From positions 265,954-329,953 of the forward strand of contig VCJN01000945.1 in NCBI GenBank assembly GCA_006384855.1: a DNA stretch of 64,000 nucleotides, given 5' to 3'. The position numbers and the translations under genes are program-made. Within the stretch, counting starts at the first letter, position 1, and every line of letters begins with the position of its first letter. The DNA is from Tetraselmis striata. Taxonomy: Eukaryota; Chlorophyta; Chlorodendrophyceae; Chlorodendrales; Chlorodendraceae. The notes under the pieces were generated by a model. It had not been told where the DNA came from, made no database searches, and saw only the letters and a list, made by a program, of their open reading frames with translations. Shown here in pieces: positions 35,726-47,122 of the stretch.

Positions 35726-36893
35726 GAAATGCGGCTGTGAAATCGACGGACATGAGTCGATTTACCTCTTATCTGCGGTCGAAAATAATTTGTTATGATC
35801 GTTGATTATGATTAATGAGGTTGTTGGCTGCACTACCCCCGCAGGTACAACATGTATCACTAGTGCAAGATAGGGGAGGGGACATCATTCCTGGCCACGT
35901 CTGTATCGTACACCAGGACGGAAGGATGGAAGCGCAACTTCTGGATTAAGGCAGCTCCCCCCCCTCCACGCCCGACTTCAAACTGCGCACACACACGTGC
36001 ACGTTGTGCATAAGAAGCCCGAAACATGCATGTGGTGTTCAGGCACAATACATGGGACGAGCAATGGGTGCCAACTTATGAATATGGCAAGTATGCCGTA
36101 CTGCACATTGGGGAGAAACTGTGATGCTTCTATGCTGATCCGGACATAGTGACAGACCAACACCTATCCAAGTTTGACATGTTCTCACATGATGTGGGGC
36201 AGTATGCGTGGTGCACATATAATACAATGACCCTGCACTACTAGCTGAATTTCCGATTGAGTTTTGTAAATGCAATCGATCAAAGTTCTGCTGCCTAGCA
36301 ATTCCGCCCAGCGGCCCGGCGCCGCTGATGCCCACCGCCCAAATAAACCTAGCCCCCTTGCTTGGCAACTTGAGTCGACGGCGTTTTTAAAACAGCCCCT
36401 TAAGGGAGTCTGCTAGGTACGAGGGACTGCAAGGGGAGGTGACATCGTTGGGATAGTCATAGGGGTAAGGCTTGCCAAACTGGTACACAATGCGAAAGTT
36501 ACATCACTTCTGCGTGCTGCTACTTGCTACTTTACTGGCTACAGTCATGCAACTATGCCTCATCTAAACCTTTAAGCACTTTGGCTGATGGCCCGACTAT
36601 GCCTTATCTGTCCGCAGTCCATTCTCCCAAGGGGGGATGGAGCTTCTCCTTGGCTGGTCTCACTGCAAAATTTCAGAACTCGTTCAGCATAGAACAAGAT
36701 CTTGGATGCCGGTATTTATCTGCCCATTGCATGATGGGAGTCAGTACGGAGGCCGCTGGCCCGGTGGCCTCGTCCACGCCTCATGGCATGTTTGGGTACG
36801 ACAGGAAGGCTGCCCTGAGTGTTGCATCTGTAATTGTTGGGTGCGGATAATCGGGGACGATGCCACCAGCCACGTGGGTTTCCCAATTCTTGG

Positions 36894-37083
36894 CAGTCTA
36901 TTTCAGTATGCGCACATTGGTCGCCGTGTCAGGAGGATGGTTCATGTACAACCTGTACATGGAGTAGCGGGAAAGTATGGCCGTAGCCGCGAGCGCCATT
37001 GCCGTAAACAACTTGAACTGGTCGACCATAGCTTCCCGCAGCTTCGGTTTTCCTAGTGGGTCCTTCTCGATGCACACTTCCAC
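36894..37083 (-). other. Possible terminal exon of a small membrane protein
   Basis: The minus frame has a helix with a hydrophobic centre (FKLFTAMALAATAIL) and ends TNVRILK and stop at 36896. A candidate acceptor (CACTAG) lies at about 37053-37058. Directly upstream sits the TIR element at 37083-37565, which may have separated this exon from the rest of its gene. Family unknown. Confidence 0.35.
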
Positions 37084-37565
37084 ACACCGGTTCGCGTAGG
37101 TACTCGTTTCTTAAGACCGTAAACGGGTCTCAAATCCGAGATGTGTAGCTGGCAACGCTTTTTGGCTACGTGGCACGCGCTACGTGCGTAATAATAGCAC
37201 GTGACCGCTCGCGCTCCTCCCCCATCATCCCGCCGCCAGCCCCAACCCTGCCCATGACACACAAAACGAGGCACCTGAATGCCACCATATGCCTACCTCA
37301 GCGCGTTGCTACCGCGGTATGCGCGTGATGGTGCCGGCCGGTGTGTTCGATTGGCATCGGTGGGGTGGGAGGGATGGGTTGGCGAGACGGGTTGTCACGT
37401 GGGCTCTGAGTTTTCATCAAATGACGTTATATTTGACTGCATCAACCGGATACTAATCACTATTCGCACTCGTTTCGGTAGTTGCATCTCAGGATTGTGA
37501 CCCCGCTATACACAGCTTAAACCCCGGGAGGATTTCATTTAGCGAGTACCCGGGGAACCGGTGTG
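37083..37565 (+). mobile_element. Non-autonomous TIR element, family 2 copy 1
   Basis: The element is 483 bp with inverted ends CACACCGGTTC...GGTACTCG. A second copy in opposite orientation lies at 52503-52981 and is similar over its whole length, including CGTGGCACGCGCTACGTGCG and AAATGACGTTATATTTGACT. There is no coding capacity. The target duplication is unclear. Confidence 0.8.
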
Positions 37566-37934
37566 CATGGCGCGGTACAGCGAATCCCGCGCTGCAGCGA
37601 GCCATGTACCGTCGACTTCGCTATTAAACATGTCTCCATCAGAAACCCGGGTATAATCGTCCGGCGCGTCGAAGATGACGAATCTCCAGCTCGGGAGAGC
37701 CTCTGCCCCAACGGTGTTGATGCCCGGCCATGTCTGTTCTTTGTCGAGAGAGGTATACGTGTTGGTGTCGCTCCTGCGGGTTGTAAATCACCCAGGCTCG
37801 ATATGGATGCACACCCTCACGACCAATTGCCGGTGGAGATAACGGCTGAACTTCCTATCTTGCGCTGGGGGCAGCTGGTTGACCATACTAAACGAGGCGA
37901 GGAACCGTGGATGGTGGGTAACGCTGGGCGATGA
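37563..37934 (+). other. Open frame of unknown significance
   Basis: A 123-codon frame with acceptable composition (HVSIRNPGIIVRRVEDDE, then EITAELPILRWGQL). It has no recognised domain and no clear splice partners. Confidence 0.25.
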
Positions 37935-38372
37935 TGCCGGCGTTGGATAGGTGCCTCTTGAGTACCTGGATTTGGGTTCGATACTGGTAGCTGGGAGAGG
38001 CCGACAATTTTGCTGCACCGTGTGGCAACCGGCCTCTTGCGGCACTACAAGCCGTTTGGCAGCCCCGTCGCATAGTAGGGATAGCCTGTCGCTTGTCTCA
38101 TTACTGTTTAGGCTTGTAGTGCATACGCGTACCGTCGAATTACAAGCTCATTACGGGACCCTTTCTTGTTTAGGGGTAATTTCGAGCGAAGTACGAGCTT
38201 GGAGCACGTCTGTGTCAAATGAGGACACATATGTCCTCATTTACATGCTAAATACGGTCGCCATACGGGATATGGCTCAGGCTTGAACACAATTTCGCGG
38301 ATATTACGCTATGAATACGCAGCAAGCCGGGTACTCGCACTACATTACTGCTACGAATTGCGCTATATAATA

Positions 38373-39282
38373 CAGTGACACTACCCCTATGGCCATATAG
38401 ACCTATAGTGAACCTGCCCCTATAGTAGACCGGGGGGGAGGGGGGGGGGGGGGGGGGAGGGGGGGGGGGGGGACGCTTAACACCGTGTAAGCTACCCCTA
38501 TAGTAGTGAACAATTGCTATAGTGAACCTACCCCTATGTTAAACGGGGGAGGGGGGGGGGGGGTTCCCCCCCGAATGGGGGTCCCTACCTCTATAGTGAA
38601 CCACCAGTACTTGACAGTATAAAGAGCTACGGCTGCGGTTATGGGCTTATGGCGTGCGCGGCGGCTCTAAGTGTAAAGAACTGTACTGTACTGTAACAAC
38701 GTTGGCGGCACATATTCGCTGCATGCACAGTCGGTGCTGCCACCATAACAACGCAACCCTCGCCACCATGGCGAAATCCGCTCAGCGCTGCTGCTATGGC
38801 ATGCACGACGTAGTTGCCGCCAGAGGAGAGCCCGGCGGGCCAGAGCTGAAAGAGTGTGGTGTAGCGGGTTGTACCACACTGCTGCACCACGTGTGGCGTC
38901 GTGTGCCAGGCGGGGGAATACGAGCGAGGCCAATTTTCCCGTCGAAGTACAGTGATGTGCTAATGGGTAGAAAGGGTGCAACCCACGGATGACAACCCCC
39001 ATCCCTCTCCGGGTTGGGGTGCTGTTTGATGTAACACAGGAAAGGGTTCCCAATGTGTTTTAAGGGCAGTCGCTTGCCCCAGCACCACAAGGATATCCGC
39101 ATGTCCTACCTTCACAATGAAAATCCTACCCCTATAGTGAACATTTCACTGTAGAGGTAGGCTATCAAAAAGTTACAGTGAATAACTCCTTAGTGAACCT
39201 ACCCCTATAGTGAACAAAGGGGGGGGCGGGGGCGGGGGGGGGGGGGGGGGGAGCGTATATTCACTATAGGGTAGTGTCACTG
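38373..39282. mobile_element. pogo-like non-autonomous DNA transposon
   Basis: The ends are CAGTGACACTACCCC and GGGTAGTGTCACTG, flanked by TA on both sides (38371-38372 and 39283-39284), as for Tc1/mariner and pogo elements. Subterminal regions on both sides repeat CCTATAGTGAAC several times, mixed with poly-G tracts at 38430-38472, 38549-38562 and 39217-39251. The interior has a 112-codon plus frame (38654-38992) with scattered Cys/His pairs but no DDE transposase. Confidence 0.75.
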
Positions 39283-39313
39283 TATACAGTTATATACTAT
39301 ATTATTAACATAC

Positions 39314-40671
39314 TACACCCCTCCATATAGGTCGCAGACCCCTTTCTCGCCGAATCCGAGCGTACAAATATTAGGGCAGCTGAATCTATGTTTTATGACC
39401 TGATATCCTGGAATATGGCACATTTATGCTCAGCCTTTACCACCATAGGGTGTAAGCAACCCCTTTGGCCCTAACAAGCAAGTGTCCTACACGAGTGGCA
39501 CTTGCGCCACACTAAGCGTTTCCAGTACCCCCACAACAACGGCGGTTGGTGCCCCGCACGTCCCATCACGCATGCATGCATAGACCATTGCATGGTGGGA
39601 TGGCCATGGGTGGGCGAGAAAACATGTCAGCAAAGAGGCTAGGGTGTTTTTGCTTGGGGTGGGGCCATGGTGGGGTGCGCCCGTGCTCGATGCGGCGTGA
39701 TAGCATCGCCAGTGCAGTGCCGCCTTGTGGTGCAACTCTCAAACTCGCGGTATCGCTCAGTGCGTTGCGAGGAAACGTCAGAAAATTTTCATATAAATAC
39801 CAATAAAAACTACGCGAGCAGGGCTACAAATTCCACACCTGCAGCACGGTCATCCGAGCCCATTTAGGCATTTTTCGAATTTTTGGAAATAAAATGTCGA
39901 AATCTGACGTCCCTGTCAGCGTGTGGTCAACATGTTGGCGTGAAACTTTACTTCAAGGGGATCTCAAAACCTGATACACGGTGGCGGGACAGTGTGTTGT
40001 GTGTACTTGTGCACGGAATACTCATACTTGGCACATACCCCCCTTTAGCGATGCGTACGGCCGCCATGTTGGATCCCCTCTTTCACAACATTATTTCCAC
40101 CAGCATCGACGCATTAAGGTGCACGCCATTGCCACCCCACTGGGCTCACCATGGCGCGCTATGAGCATGCGGTCATGCACTGTTATAGAAAAGCTTTGGC
40201 TTGCGGCAAGGAGGCCGCAAGAACCTCCCGCCTGCGCGTGCAACGATCACAACCGCGTTTAGTCCATGATTTTGGCCATGAACCATCGTCATCGACACGT
40301 AGGGCTTGGTCCAGGTCGTGAATGACCTAATTTCAATGCCCTGCGTGTATGGTGGATAGTGATCATACCAAAGGTGATGTGGTATGAGTACGGGGGCTGT
40401 GGTGCCCCATGCCTATTTGTGCACACGAGTGGCGCAATTTGTGGTTTTGAAGCGCCAGCGCATGAAGCCCTGCTTTTGCATGAATGAAAGCGTTGACGGC
40501 AATGGCCCCAGCGTGGCAATATGGGGTGTATCGCGCCATCGCGGCATTCCGGCCCCCCAGCCGTACGACCCTGAGTAACCCGCATGCACTCGCGCACGGC
40601 CTCAGTGCAGCCGCGCATGGGCATGTGGATCAAATTCGCAAACCCCATACTTATGTGGAGGAGTGCATGTA
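39314..40671 (-). mobile_element. Non-autonomous TIR element, family 1 copy 3 (inverted)
   Basis: The left end is TACACCCCTCCATATAGGT and the right end carries CTTATGTGGAGGAG. Its right end on the minus strand (GGCTGCACTGAGGC, TACGGCTGGG) aligns with the left end of the 6213-7689 copy, so the orientation is reversed. There is no transposase. Confidence 0.7.
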
Positions 40672-41464
40672 GTAATATATTATTTTAAAATTAAGAGATA
40701 TATTATATTACAAAATATTATAATATATTATACATTTATATATAATAATTCGCAGTACTGGGAGATCAACATAAGCTAGTGTTGATAAAAGCGGCCCGCA
40801 GCCCATACCGCAGGTACTGGCACTAGTAATGTTGTACTGTCGGGCGTTGCAGAATACGTATGGAGAATGATGGTAAAAAAGTGGCAAAACACGGCTAGGG
40901 CAGGCCCGCCATTTTTGCCATCTACGCGCTAGTATGTATATATCGCATAATCGCTCGAACTGCTGACGGATGTGGATACTGCATTACTGTACTTCAAGTC
41001 GTCAGGACAGCATGCAAGTGGTGCATAGCTACGAATTCTGGTTAGGATTATAAGTAGGTGCCACTGCTGCCACACGTGTATTTGTGCAGTTGATTGAGCA
41101 GGCCCAATGTTGTCGATGCAGGTTAGAAGTGCTACATTAGAAGCACATTCGACATCAGAAAATGCGAAGCACATGCATCGTGCTTCAAGAAGTCCATACC
41201 AGCAGAAGAAGGTTTGTGTCATACTACTAAAATTTACGTTACACGCTGCTCCAATGGAGGATACCACGTCAAAGTGCCTAAAACATGGCTTTAAGCCTAT
41301 CAGTACACCATGCATTATTCATGGGCAGGCAGAGCGTGTTTCGATAATAATTATGTTTGGAATACATAACTTCCTGTGCGTGTAGAATTGGTGCACCGTT
41401 GCAAAAAATGCTTGTGGAAATGGTACTAAGCTGCTCATCACGCAAGGACGCACTCGTAATTGGC
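40672..41464. other. AT-rich spacer downstream of SHMT
   Basis: TATAATATATTA-rich DNA at 40673-40750, then sequence that probably includes the 3' UTR of the minus-strand SHMT gene. The minus frame 40929-41315 has no recognisable domain. Confidence 0.4.
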
Positions 41465-43024
41465 TTAATACCCAGAGTCCAGGCCAGGCATGGGGAAACC
41501 ACCGGCGAAGCCCTCGACCTCCTCCCGCAGGGCCTTGATGTCCTCACGCGCCTCACCCTCGCTGGCCATGTAGGCCTTGAAGTCAGCAAGCTTACCAGGT
41601 GCAGGAGTAGCCGCCTTGCAAGCCTGGGCAATCTCGATGCCGCGGTGGATCAGATCGCCAACGCGGCGGAAGTCATCCTCGTCAAAGCCTCGGGTGGTCA
41701 GGGCAGGAGTACCAATACGGATGCCACCAGGATTCATGGCGCTCTTGTCACCGGGAACCGAGTTCTTGTTGAGCGTAATGCTGACCAGATCCAAGATGAT
41801 CTGCACACGCGACCCGTCCACGCCAGAGGGCTTCAGATCAACCAGCATCAAGTGGTTATCGGTACCGCCCGATACAAGGCTGTACCCATGGCCAATGAGC
41901 TGATCTGCCAGAGCCTTCGCATTCTTCACAATCTGCTGCTGGTAGTCCATGAACTCTGGGGCCGTTGCCATCTTGAGTGCAACAGCAAGGCCAGAAATGG
42001 TGTGGTTGTGTGGGCCACCCTGCAGCGCCTGTGATACAAATACCAAGACTCACTTGAGTACACTTGCATATATGATCTTAACAGCGCAGACATCATGCAA
42101 GTTTCTTCTCTGAACTTACTGGGAACACAGCCTGGTTGATCTGGTCCATCAACTCAGCCCTGCCGAAAATCATGCCGCCGCGAGGACCGCGCAGTGACTT
42201 GTGGGTGGTGGTGGTCACAACATCGGCATACTCAAAGGGGTTGGTGCCAATATTTGCCGCCACGAGCCCGGAGATGTGTGCCATGTCTGCCATCAAGTAG
42301 GCACCAACAGAGTCCGCAATCTTGCGCATGCGGGCGTAGTCGATGTCACGAGGGTAGGCGGACGCGCCAGCGATGATGAGCTTTGGCCTGAACAGGGCGG
42401 CGCTCTTCTCCAGCGCATCGTAGTCAATGATGCCTGTGGACTCATCTAGGCGGTAGGGCATCGACTCAAAGAACACAGACGTCGCTGAGACCCTCTTCTT
42501 GGGGGTCTGGAACCCGTGAGTCAGATGGCCGCCATGAGGCAGATCCAGGCCCATAATGCGGTCATGAGGCTGCAGTAGGGCTGTGTAGACTGCCAGGTTG
42601 GCAGGAGAACCAGACAGAGCCTGCACATTCACGCCCCACTCATCCGGGCTCAGGCCATATGCGGCCAGAGCGCGCTTCTGGCACAGGAGCTCCGCCTGAT
42701 CAATGTACTTGTTGCCGCCATAGTAGCGGGCATTTGGAAGACCCTCAGAGTACTTGTTGGTCATGCAGGATCCAACGCAAGTCATGACCGCCTTGGAAGT
42801 GAAGTTCTCGGAAGCAATAAGCTCCAGCTCATGAATCTGTGAAATACGGTTTTACTTCAGACTGATACCTGCATCTTTATACATTTTCGATACTACGGGG
42901 GCATATGGTAGTTACAGGCCCACTTGCGCAACTGTGCTAGCCGCACCTGGCGGTGCTTCTCTTGGCGAATAATCTCAGCAACCTCAGGGTCCATGTCAGC
43001 AAGCTCCAGGTCTTCTTGGAACAT
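41465..43024 (-). CDS. SHMT: Serine hydroxymethyltransferase
   Basis: Three exons, minus strand: 43032-42947 (ATG at 43024-43022), 42836-42120 and 42028-41465. Junctions are GT-AG and phases agree, for about 452 residues, near the usual 470. Family blocks are clear: [29 protein letters not shown], the PLP-lysine motif [14 protein letters not shown], and [14 protein letters not shown]. The enzyme interconverts serine and glycine with tetrahydrofolate and serves one-carbon metabolism and photorespiration. The first exon has an AG acceptor just upstream of its ATG (43033-43034), so an upstream exon carrying a transit peptide or a 5' UTR may exist. None is recognisable between 43040 and 44019. 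With the start used here the protein would be cytosolic. Confidence 0.95.
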
Positions 43025-43034
43025 CTTCTTTCCT

Positions 43035-44019
43035 AAAAAGTGGTATGAAGGGAGACTTTAGAGGAATGCATTCCGACTTTCAACACGCTCCGACACCCGG
43101 CACTGACAACGACGAAGGGAAGAGGGCGGGTGGACCAAACGCAGCGGTGAATATGTCGGTGAACAGCGAGGTGCCGGTCCGCGAAGGACCTGACAACGAC
43201 GAAGCGTTCGTGGGCAGGCTTCGATCCTGGGAATTATCCACGGAGGATGGGACTCCCAGCGAGGTGCCGGTCCGCGAGCACGTCGCTCGGCAACTAAGGC
43301 GCAACGTCACCTGTAACAGGTGGTGGTGCGAGTCCCCCCCCCCCCCCCAGGAATACAGCGCGAGACAAGGGACAAGTGAGCGCTATGGAAGTTCAAATTC
43401 TCAACAGAGCAGCCTCGCGAGACGAACCCGACGCAGGTGTGTGGAAGCAGAATCGGGGCGGCGGCGGGAGGGCGGGGGGGGGGGTGACCTGAGGCAGTGG
43501 AAGGAGGCTCCGCCAGGGCGGAGCAGAGGCCAGAGCGACGGGCTGCGCGGATGCTGGGCGGGCAGGTCATGCGGGTCACCCTCGCAGGGCGAACGCGGCT
43601 GGTGCAGCTGGCCGCCGCCACGTTGCCGCCGGCCACCACTGCTGCAGAATGCACAGCCGCCATAGTGTACAACCCTCAGGGTCTCGGAACCGATGCCGGT
43701 GTGGTGGTGGTCCTGCAACAGAGGTTGCAAGAGACCTGACGTGTGGGCGGGAGGGAGGGAGTGATCAGGAGGCGTGACAGGCCGTGAACAAGTAGCGCAG
43801 CTCAGCGCCGTTCCGGAAAGAGAAACCTACCTCTTGCAGCCTCGTTTGCAGCTGGTGGGGTGGGGCGGCGTGATCGGCTGAGGCTCGGCACGTTGCGGCG
43901 TGAGGGGGCGTGACGGGGTCACATATGGCGCGTGGCGTGGCGTGCCACGTAAGCAGTTTATTTTGGTTCGCGACGGACGCGCGCTTTCGCGCGCGCGTCG
44001 CCACGGCGGTTCCGTAGTC
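43035..44019. other. Upstream region of SHMT
   Basis: The plus frame at 43045-43665 contains a doubled EVPVRE segment (GAGGTGCCGGTCCGCGA at about 43170 and 43261), a short direct repeat, plus poly-C (43333-43347) and poly-G (43475-43483) tracts. It does not look like a gene. Confidence 0.4.
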
Positions 44020-44206
44020 TGATCTAAACTAGTTTATGGGGTTTCCATCCTTGACCTAACCGCTTTTCAGCTACAAGTGCTGCGCAGTGGTACGGGAACT
44101 AGTAACTGTTGTTGCGCCCTTGTTGGGTGCAGCACGAGTAGACATAAAAGCAGCCAGAACAGCTGAGCCTGCCATCTTCCAGTTTTCGCTGCGTTCCACG
44201 CAGCGC
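44020..44206 (+). repeat. Direct repeat A1 of the Gag+YR element
   Basis: It starts TGATCTAAACTAG and ends TTCCACGCAGCGC, and is repeated at 46936-47122. It holds a TATA-like ACATAAAAG (about 44143) and probably the promoter. Confidence 0.9.
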
Positions 44207-44318
44207 TGTAAAAACTGTCTCGTAACCCGTTGCGAGCAAGGTCACCCCAGGTTGTTCAAGACCACACCCGGCTCGCCACCCGAGTGTGATATTCTCGTCC
44301 GTACGTCCGTGCGTTACT

Positions 44319-45194
44319 ATGTCAGATGGAGAAGAACCCGTCGCTGAGCCGACGCTGCAGTCGCTGAACGCAGATATGAGGGCCCAGTCTTCATTACTGC
44401 GAGAGCTGGCTACAGCTGTGGCACAATTGACGGTTCGTGATCGCGTTGTTGATGGAGAAGGGGCACATGGCTCCGGCTCAGGGCAACGCTTCGCGAGACA
44501 GCCGACAGGCAGCGGGGGAGCCGCAGAGCGCCCCGACTTGCTAGAGCTAGCCCAGAGCGGCCGTGTCGGAGCAAAATCCGTGAGTGCCGAGGATGATTAC
44601 CTCGCGGTGCCAGAGCTACTGCAGAGAGCAGAGTCTGGTTACGAGGCCGTTCGACCGGTCAGCCGAGTGCCTGGACTTTTCCCTTTGAGCACCGACCTAA
44701 CGAACGAGTACCTCAAGCAGGATGACCGGCGTCTGCCGGCCCAGGAGGAGTACTTGTGGATGTCGTGTTTCGGGGCCCACATGGCCGCCCTTTTCGTGGC
44801 GCTCGACGAGCTACTGCCCTACGTCCCTTCCAGCAACCAGGACTTCACCCCCTACCTCGCGAGAGCCCGGAACCACGCCGAGGCCATCGACAAGGCGTTT
44901 CGGTTTCGTTTGGCCTTCCTACGGAAGCTCAATGAGATCAAGCGTGTGCACGGTGACCAAGGTGTTCTGGATGTGCTGCGAGCTCAGCATTTTCAGCCTG
45001 CTTCGGAGCATCTGGGTTCCGCGATCTTTGGAGACCTCATGCGGGACTACGAGCGTCGTGTTTTCGAGGCGACCGTTGCCAGCAGCGCCAAGGCGACCGC
45101 TACTTCTCGAGTGGCGGCTGCAGCTGCAGGTCGCGGGCGTGGGCGAGGACGTGGCGGCGGACGTGGACGTGGCCGCGAAGGTGAGCACGAGTGA
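44319..45194 (+). CDS. Gag-like protein of YR element
   Basis: The ATG at 44319 (MSDGEEPVAEP) is preferred over 44286. An N-terminal coiled-coil-like segment (LNADMRAQSSLLRELATAV) is followed by a helical core from about residue 100 to 250 (YLWMSCFGAHMAALFVALDE) and a C-terminal RGRGRGRGGGRGRG nucleic-acid-binding tail. There is no CCHC knuckle, unlike the 17971 Gag. The frame is intact. Position before the YR and directly after A1 suggests the element's structural protein; the assignment is by context and tail, not by homology I can name. Confidence 0.7.
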   Translation: MSDGEEPVAEPTLQSLNADMRAQSSLLRELATAVAQLTVRDRVVDGEGAHGSGSGQRFARQPTGSGGAAERPDLLELAQSGRVGAKSVSAEDDYLAVPELLQRAESGYEAVRPVSRVPGLFPLSTDLTNEYLKQDDRRLPAQEEYLWMSCFGAHMAALFVALDELLPYVPSSNQDFTPYLARARNHAEAIDKAFRFRLAFLRKLNEIKRVHGDQGVLDVLRAQHFQPASEHLGSAIFGDLMRDYERRVFEATVASSAKATATSRVAAAAAGRGRGRGRGGGRGRGREGEHE

Positions 45195-45230
45195 CGGTGT
45201 GGGGCGCCGTCCGTCGGAGCTGCAGGAGCC

Positions 45231-46856
45231 TTGCGAGGCCACCTTTCGGTGACCGCCGCAAGGCGCACCCTTGCAGCTCAACGACGGGATGAGCGCCCCG
45301 TGTCAGGACCTGACCCCCCCACCTTACAGACTTCATTTAGACCTTCCTCGGTGCGGCGCTTCTTACAGCTACAGCCGAGTGCGGCTCAACCATCCGCACA
45401 CCTGCACATGGCGGCTCAACCATCCGCTTTTCTTACAACCCCATCTCTGCGTTCGTCGGTTGTTACACTACGAGTTACAACCGGTTCGCAACGACCAAGT
45501 TTCGCGCGTGTACATTACGCACGGGACAGGCGCTATGAGCGCGCAGGGCGCGCGGGGCGGCCCTCCTACCTGAACCTAGCCCCGCAAACCCGTACTGGAG
45601 CTACTGCAAACCCGTCCAGCAACTACCGGCCAACCGCCGGGAACCTAACCGCTGCTGCCGAGTACTTTGCGAACAGTAGCCGTCCCGGTGGCACTCTGTC
45701 AGTAAAACGACGCACTTACGTAATCGACGAGCCCGCAGCTATCGCTCCGTGGGCTGCGTCACTGCGATCCCGACTACAGGACGCGTTCGGCTCAGACGAG
45801 CTAGGCCAGCGGACGCTCGACCTGCTCTCCAGCTCCCTCAGCGCTCAGACCCTCAAGAGCTACGCCGGCAGGTTGGCTCAGTTCGCTGAGTTCTGCCACG
45901 ACTCCGAGAACATCAGCCCGCTAGAGGCGACTACTGCTACTGTTGTTCGGTACGTTGCCTGGATCGGAGAGCGAGGGCATATCGCAGCTAAGTCGCTGCA
46001 GCCCTATCTGTCTGCTATCAACACCTTCTTCGAGCTGCACAACCTCGTCCCGATCGCCAAGGACAGCCTACACCTCACTTCGGCAAGACGTGGGTTAATG
46101 TTACGTCCGCGTCGACTGGACGCTGCCCCCTTGCGTGTCCCTCTGCCTGCGGATGTAGCTTACCGCTTCGTCTCAAAGGCCGAGCTAATTGTGTCTGCTC
46201 CTTACCCAGAGTCCCACCTCGACTACCGAGCCCTCTTGGCCTCGGTTGTCAACTTCCTGTTCTTTGCCAGGGGCCTTACTGGCGTCTCCTGTCGAGTGCA
46301 AGATGTGCATGTCGACACCTACAACATCACCTTGCAGATCTACCGCGAGAAGGGTCGCGCCGGCCGGCGGGGACCTGACGACCTGCGCGTACTTCTCCTT
46401 CCAGTGTCCGAGCACCCTCGAGTGGCACGTCTCTTGCGCTACTTCATCGACAACGTCCAGTCTGTCCCACTGGTTACTGTTGGCTTGGCTACCTCCAACT
46501 TCTGGGCTGTCAATGTGGCTGAGCAGTCGAAACCTTGGACTGCTACTACGATGTCAGACTGGTTGTCTACAGCAGTCAACCTAGTCAACGCTGCCCCCCC
46601 TGCTGGCACTTCCTGGACTTCACACAGTCTACGCAAGGGCGCAGCCTCTGCAGCAAACGCCATTGGAGCGCCACTGTCCCACATCCGCTACCAGGGCGGT
46701 TGGGCCACTAACTCTGATGTCGTTCTGGACTACATCGACCCCAACGTTCTTCCTTCTCCTGGCGCGTGGTTCTTCTTTGGACACATCGCCCCTCTCCGCC
46801 ACTTCCAAGTCCAACAGGACTCCGCAGCGGTGGCCTTCCCAGTGCCTCCTTCATGA
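45231..46856 (+). CDS. Tyrosine recombinase (integrase)
   Basis: A 541-codon frame whose true start is probably one of the Met codons after the first 50 residues. A SAM-like N-domain (SLSAQTLKSYAGRLAQFAEF) is followed by the catalytic core: Arg355 in TGVSCRVQDV, His465-x-x-Arg468 in SHSLRKGAASAA, Trp491 in YQGGW, and nucleophile Tyr501 in LDYIDP. That is the full R-H-R-W-Y set, so the enzyme looks active. It would cut and rejoin a circular copy at the split repeats. Family: YR of DIRS/PAT/Ngaro/Crypton type. A decayed homologue lies at 32280-32950 (-). Confidence 0.9.
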   Translation: MRGHLSVTAARRTLAAQRRDERPVSGPDPPTLQTSFRPSSVRRFLQLQPSAAQPSAHLHMAAQPSAFLTTPSLRSSVVTLRVTTGSQRPSFARVHYARDRRYERAGRAGRPSYLNLAPQTRTGATANPSSNYRPTAGNLTAAAEYFANSSRPGGTLSVKRRTYVIDEPAAIAPWAASLRSRLQDAFGSDELGQRTLDLLSSSLSAQTLKSYAGRLAQFAEFCHDSENISPLEATTATVVRYVAWIGERGHIAAKSLQPYLSAINTFFELHNLVPIAKDSLHLTSARRGLMLRPRRLDAAPLRVPLPADVAYRFVSKAELIVSAPYPESHLDYRALLASVVNFLFFARGLTGVSCRVQDVHVDTYNITLQIYREKGRAGRRGPDDLRVLLLPVSEHPRVARLLRYFIDNVQSVPLVTVGLATSNFWAVNVAEQSKPWTATTMSDWLSTAVNLVNAAPPAGTSWTSHSLRKGAASAANAIGAPLSHIRYQGGWATNSDVVLDYIDPNVLPSPGAWFFFGHIAPLRHFQVQQDSAAVAFPVPPS

Positions 46857-46935
46857 CTTGGCGCTACCCCTTCTCCGTCAATCCACCGCTCTCTCCGTTC
46901 GCTCAAGACTGGCAAAACCAGACTCAACTTTGAAA

Positions 46936-47122
46936 TGATCTAAACTAGTTTATGGGGTTTCCATCCTTGACCTAACCGCTTTTCAGCTACAAGTGCTGCG
47001 CAGTGGTACGGGAACTAGTAACTGTTGTTGCGCCCTTGTTGGGTGCAGCACGAGTAGACATAAAAGCAGCCAGAACAGCTGAGCCTGCCATCTTCCAGTT
47101 TTCGCTGCGTTCCACGCAGCGC
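46936..47122 (+). repeat. Direct repeat A2 of the Gag+YR element
   Basis: It reads as identical to 44020-44206. It lies directly after B1 and is followed by CCCCCCTGACTCC, which matches the 31880-32990 relative for a further 85 bp or so. Confidence 0.9.

Noticed and set aside
35476-35805. A 109-codon plus frame with PGRGALAPR repeats
   Set aside because: It lies entirely over a GC-rich tandem minisatellite, with no conserved flanks.
43045-43665. A 206-codon plus frame upstream of SHMT
   Set aside because: Low-complexity content, a poly-C and a poly-G tract in the frame, and no domain.
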